Assembly (NCBI RefSeq): GCF_949987535.1
Contig: NC_080074.1
Location: forward strand, 43,719,083 to 43,783,082
Length of the DNA stretch: 64,000 nt
Source: Balaenoptera acutorostrata
Lineage: Eukaryota > Chordata > Mammalia > Artiodactyla > Balaenopteridae
Direction of reading: 5' to 3'
Below, piece by piece: positions 60,793 through 64,000 of this stretch; position 1 is the first letter of the stretch; every line of letters starts with the position of its first letter. Below the pieces are notes generated by a model. It did not search any database. It had not been told where the DNA came from and was given only the letters and a program-made list of their open reading frames with translations. Position numbers and translations under genes: made by a program.

Positions 60793-60935
60793 TAAGAGAG
60801 GCAGAATTGCGTAGTAATTAAGAATGTAAACTCCAGAGTTCTCCACTTGCCTTTGGATCTTGGCTTTCCCACTTAGTAATGATGTGATCTCATCAATAAA
60901 ATGAGGAAAATGATAGTATTCACTTTCCAGAATTC
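60793..60935 (+). mobile_element. MIR SINE, sense
   Basis: Shows 'cgtagtaattaagaatgtaa', 'cctttggatcttggctttcc' and 'caataaaatgaggaaaatga'. Confidence 0.7.
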
Positions 60936-60937
60936 AT

Positions 60938-61045
60938 TCATTCTACAAATACTTGCTGAACGTCATCTGTGTGCCAGAAAGTTTGCTAACCACCCAGAAT
61001 ACAAAAGTTAGCAACACCACAGGGTTATTGCCTTTCTGGAATTTA
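60938..61045 (-). mobile_element. L2 LINE 3' end, antisense
   Basis: Shows 'attctacaaatacttgctga', 'catctgtgtgccagaaagtt' and 'tgcctttctggaatttacaa'. Confidence 0.65.
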
Positions 61046-61289
61046 CAATTTCATATAGAAATGTTGTCTCCTGATGATCAGTCCACTTGGTTTTATTCTA
61101 AATTTAGTAATGAGTTTAGATTTTCTTAATTGTTTAGGCTCTGGTCATCGATAACAGATTAAACTGTTTAGAGTGAATGGTTATGAATACACTAATTTAT
61201 TTTGCAATAGGTTGGGTGGAATAATATATAAAAACTTAAAACAAACCTTCAGCTGTAAAATAAATGTCACAGGGACGTAATGCGCACAT

Positions 61290-61439
61290 AAGGAATATAG
61301 TCAATAATATTGTAGTGTTGTATGGTGATGGATGGTAACTGGACTTATTGTGGTGATTATTTCATAATATATAAAAATATTGAATCACTGTGTTGTACAC
61401 CTGAAACTAGTATAACATTGTATGTTAAGTATAACTTTA
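61290..61439 (+). mobile_element. L1 3' UTR end, sense
   Basis: Shows 'gtgttgtatggtgatggatg', 'aatcactgtgttgtacacct' and 'gaaactagtataacattgta', ending in an A tail. The SINE at 61454 landed at this tail. Confidence 0.85.
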
Positions 61440-61453
61440 AAAAAAAGATTACT

Positions 61454-61769
61454 GGGGCTGCCCTGGTGGTGCAGTGGTTAAGAATCCACCTGCCAATGCA
61501 GGGGACACAGGTTCGAGCCCTGGTCCGGGAAGATCCCACATGCCACGGAGCAACTGAGCCCCGTGCGCCACAGCTACTGAGCCCACGTGCCACAACTACT
61601 GAAGCCCGCACGCCTAGAGTCCGTGCTTCGCAACAAGAGAAGCCACCACAATGAGAAGCCCGCGCACCGCAATGAAGAGTAGCCCCCACTCGCCGCAACT
61701 AGAGAAAGCCCACTTGCAGCAATGAAGACCCAATGCAGCCAAAAATAGATAAATAAAATAAATAAATTT
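61454..61769 (+). mobile_element. CHR-type SINE, type B, sense, in an L1 A tail
   Basis: TSD aaaaaaagattact is at 61440-61453 and 61770-61783. Starts 'ggggctgccctggtggtgca' with B box ggttcgagccc. Full type B body and (AAAT)n tail. Confidence 0.95.
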
Positions 61770-61783
61770 AAAAAAAGATTACT

Positions 61784-64000
61784 TACACCTACATCTAACA
61801 CCTACTAGTTGACATCTAGTAGGATGTCAACTAAAGAGTAAATATGGGTGTATAATCTAAAACAAAACAAAACAAAACAAAAACCCAATATACTCCTGAG
61901 CCTTATTACATGTTTTGGTTTGAGCATTACCAGGTTGCAAACCGTCTTTTTGGTGTGTGCACAATAAACTTTTACTGATCACTAAAATAAAACTGAAACC
62001 AAACCAACACCACCCCCCCCAGAAAAAAAAACAAGGGAAAAAAAGGATAGAAAGTGAGATTGGAGATAGAAAGTGAGTGTTATGGGTAGAAGAGTAAATA
62101 AGATATTAGGAGGAACTCATGTGGATATTATGAGTGAATTTTCATTTTATTATACAGAGAAATTATGAGGGAAGCATTCGAGAGATATGAGGTCTATATT
62201 ATCATGGCAAAAATGAAAACAAATATTCTTTTGATCTTGGCAGGCTGAAATTAAAAGAGAATTGCAGTAGTCAAGATCACACAGTGTCTAAAAGTATATC
62301 TTTTTATTTTAAGCAGTACATTTGGAAACAAAAAAATAGAAATCTATGTGTAAAGAAGGAGATATAAAAAAGTAAGCTTTTCATGAAATCAGCTGCTTGA
62401 TAAGTTGGAAAAAAATTAAAGAATATTAGTGATTTCTTAAAAATTCATATAATTCTGAGTTATATTACATTTCACATTCAAAAACTTCTTTCTGCTTCTT
62501 TCCCAAGCCAGGTCTCCAGCAAATAACTTAAATGATATAAAGCTGTTCCCTGAACCATTCAGACATTGTATCATAATTATTAAGTATGTGCAAAATATAG
62601 GAGTATAAATCATAATTTTAAAAATCAAATTATACTCCTTAAAGTAACTTATTATTAAAAATAATTCCAATATATTTTAAAGTAATTTTAAGAGAATCAA
62701 GGAACTTACTATTTAAACATAAAACAGTGCGAATTCTATTAGAGATTCAAAATAATTTTAAGTGAATAAATTTGTTTTATATACTCTAGAGGAGTAAACC
62801 ACTAGTATTCTTTTGAACAGTAACTGGAGAATTGTGAAGGTACTTAATTGCAAATACAATGTTTGAAGAGCTTTTCTTTTCTAGAAGCACTCTGCTTCTG
62901 TTGCTTCTGTGGAACTATTTTGCTGGAGAAAGAGCCCTGCAATTCCAAGCTCCCTCTCCTCCCCTTCTTTTCCCTTCCCCTCCCCCTCCTCCCTTACACA
63001 AACAGGCAGCCCTGGCTAATTACACTGCCTCTCAAGAAGGAAAAGGCTACAGCCTCCCAGATATCAATTACAAACCCTGGTTAGGACTCTGGCCTCTGCT
63101 GAACCCCATTAATTCTCCAGACTGCTTAAACATCATCAATCAAAAAAAAAATCAGATTGTGACACTGAACAGTAAACTGTTCTTAGCTGGGAAAGTATAG
63201 GGATGGTAATATGGTCGTTGGACAGTTGCTGCTGCAGGATTATGTGTGCTACAGTGCAAAATTGAGAGGGTCAGAATCACTATTTGTTGGTACTTTGAAA
63301 GCCTGGGGAATACTTGGTTATGTGTTGTTTGGGGCATTTAAATATATATTGGCGTATGAATACAGAGGATTGCAAGAAACTTTTACTATTGGGGGACAAG
63401 GTGTTAAGTGTGTGCTATCTTCTAAAATAATATATGAAAGATTATAAAATGAGCCACATCCTGCTGTGTAAGAGGAAAGCTTTTGAAACACTTTGGGGAC
63501 CTCTATAAAGAATTTTGTAGCTAGCAGAGATGATATAGAGCCTCCAGTGAAGATTAATTTCAAGATATTCTGGGATGGATTTTCGAAGTGATTGCACGCT
63601 GGTGAATGTACAAGTAAAATTTGGCTGTTCAAGCACCATTTCGGCTACCTTCAATTAAATTACAAGCAAAAGCTGTGTATAAAGTAGACATAAATACGTA
63701 TTTTGCAACCATGTGGCCTGTCTCCAAACCCTGATGAATAAATGAGAATACTTAAGTGACATTCGAGGGAAAAAATAGTTGGAAGAGTTTTTTTCTATAC
63801 TATAAACAAATAAAGACATTGACCAAAAACATTCACATATAGTAAAAATGTATACAACACTTTATAGATGATGATAATTTCTCAATTTCAATGATACTCA
63901 GGTCTTCAAATTGTATCATAAAATGCAGTGAGCCATTTATTTCAGACAGACTCAATGGATAAAGAATCTTCAGTGAGATGGGACATGATAAAATACAAGG
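61784..64000. other. Mostly unassigned, with an (AAAAC)n tract
   Basis: A short (AAAAC)n simple repeat lies at about 61858-61883, with C and A runs near 62015-62045. The remaining 2 kb is AT-rich with no repeat or gene I can support. Confidence 0.45.

Noticed and set aside
1..64000. Cow or pig origin
   Set aside because: No Bov-tA, BovB or PRE1 copies were seen, while CHR SINEs are abundant and fresh, which fits Cetacea better. Not proven without a genome search.

Overview
This is mammalian nuclear DNA, most probably from a cetacean (whale or dolphin). The main clue is fifteen roughly 270-370 bp copies of the tRNA-Glu-derived CHR-type SINE found in Cetacea, hippos and ruminants. They share a TGGCGCAGTGG-like A box, a GGTTCGAGCCC B box and an (AAAT)n tail. 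I see none of the SINEs and LINEs that dominate cow (Bov-tA, BovB) or pig (PRE1) DNA. Many copies are nearly intact with clear target-site duplications (TSDs), so the family was recently active in this lineage. The species call is an inference from repeat content.

I find no protein-coding gene I can defend, no tRNA or rRNA gene, no CpG island and no CRISPR-like array. The long open frames are mostly translations of the SINE and L1 copies. The window reads as AT-rich intergenic or intronic DNA built from layered transposon insertions. The oldest layer is MIR, L2, MER5 and other hAT-type MITEs. Next come L1M pieces and MLT1 (ERVL-MaLR) LTRs, then a solo ERV1-like LTR. The youngest layer is artiodactyl-type L1 3' ends and the CHR SINEs.

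Layout: 0-5 kb has MIR, L2 and MER5 with three SINEs. 5-10 kb has an L1 3' UTR with a perfect TSD and an internally deleted L1M with both an ORF1-side and a 3' part. 10-16 kb has two SINEs and long unassigned stretches. 16.3-18.8 kb is an antisense L1 holding two SINEs, followed by an older L1 piece. 20-26 kb is mixed and includes a solo LTR inside a MIR. 26-34 kb is mostly unassigned. 35-40.6 kb is two antisense L1M elements, the second holding an MLT1 LTR and a SINE. 42.6-48.4 kb has L1 3' ends and an MLT1 LTR, and ends with an L1 flanked by a 94 bp direct duplication. 48.5-50.2 kb holds the only two coding-like or exon-like candidates. 50-64 kb is mixed old repeats, four SINEs and unassigned DNA.

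The SINEs fall into three groups. Type A (six copies) begins at 238, 13687, 16692, 24099, 29198 and 39457. Type B (eight copies) begins at 1420, 3254, 17397, 20963, 48903, 59111, 60487 and 61454. An older type C is at 10970. I could not run alignments. Family names for old repeats rest on recognising consensus wording and their edges are approximate; SINE and L1 edges set by TSDs are exact to a base or two. I found no new biological system here. The points most worth checking are the 94 bp duplication around the L1, the GC-rich block at 48.5 kb, the exon-like segment at 50.1 kb and the duplication-bearing SINE subtype.
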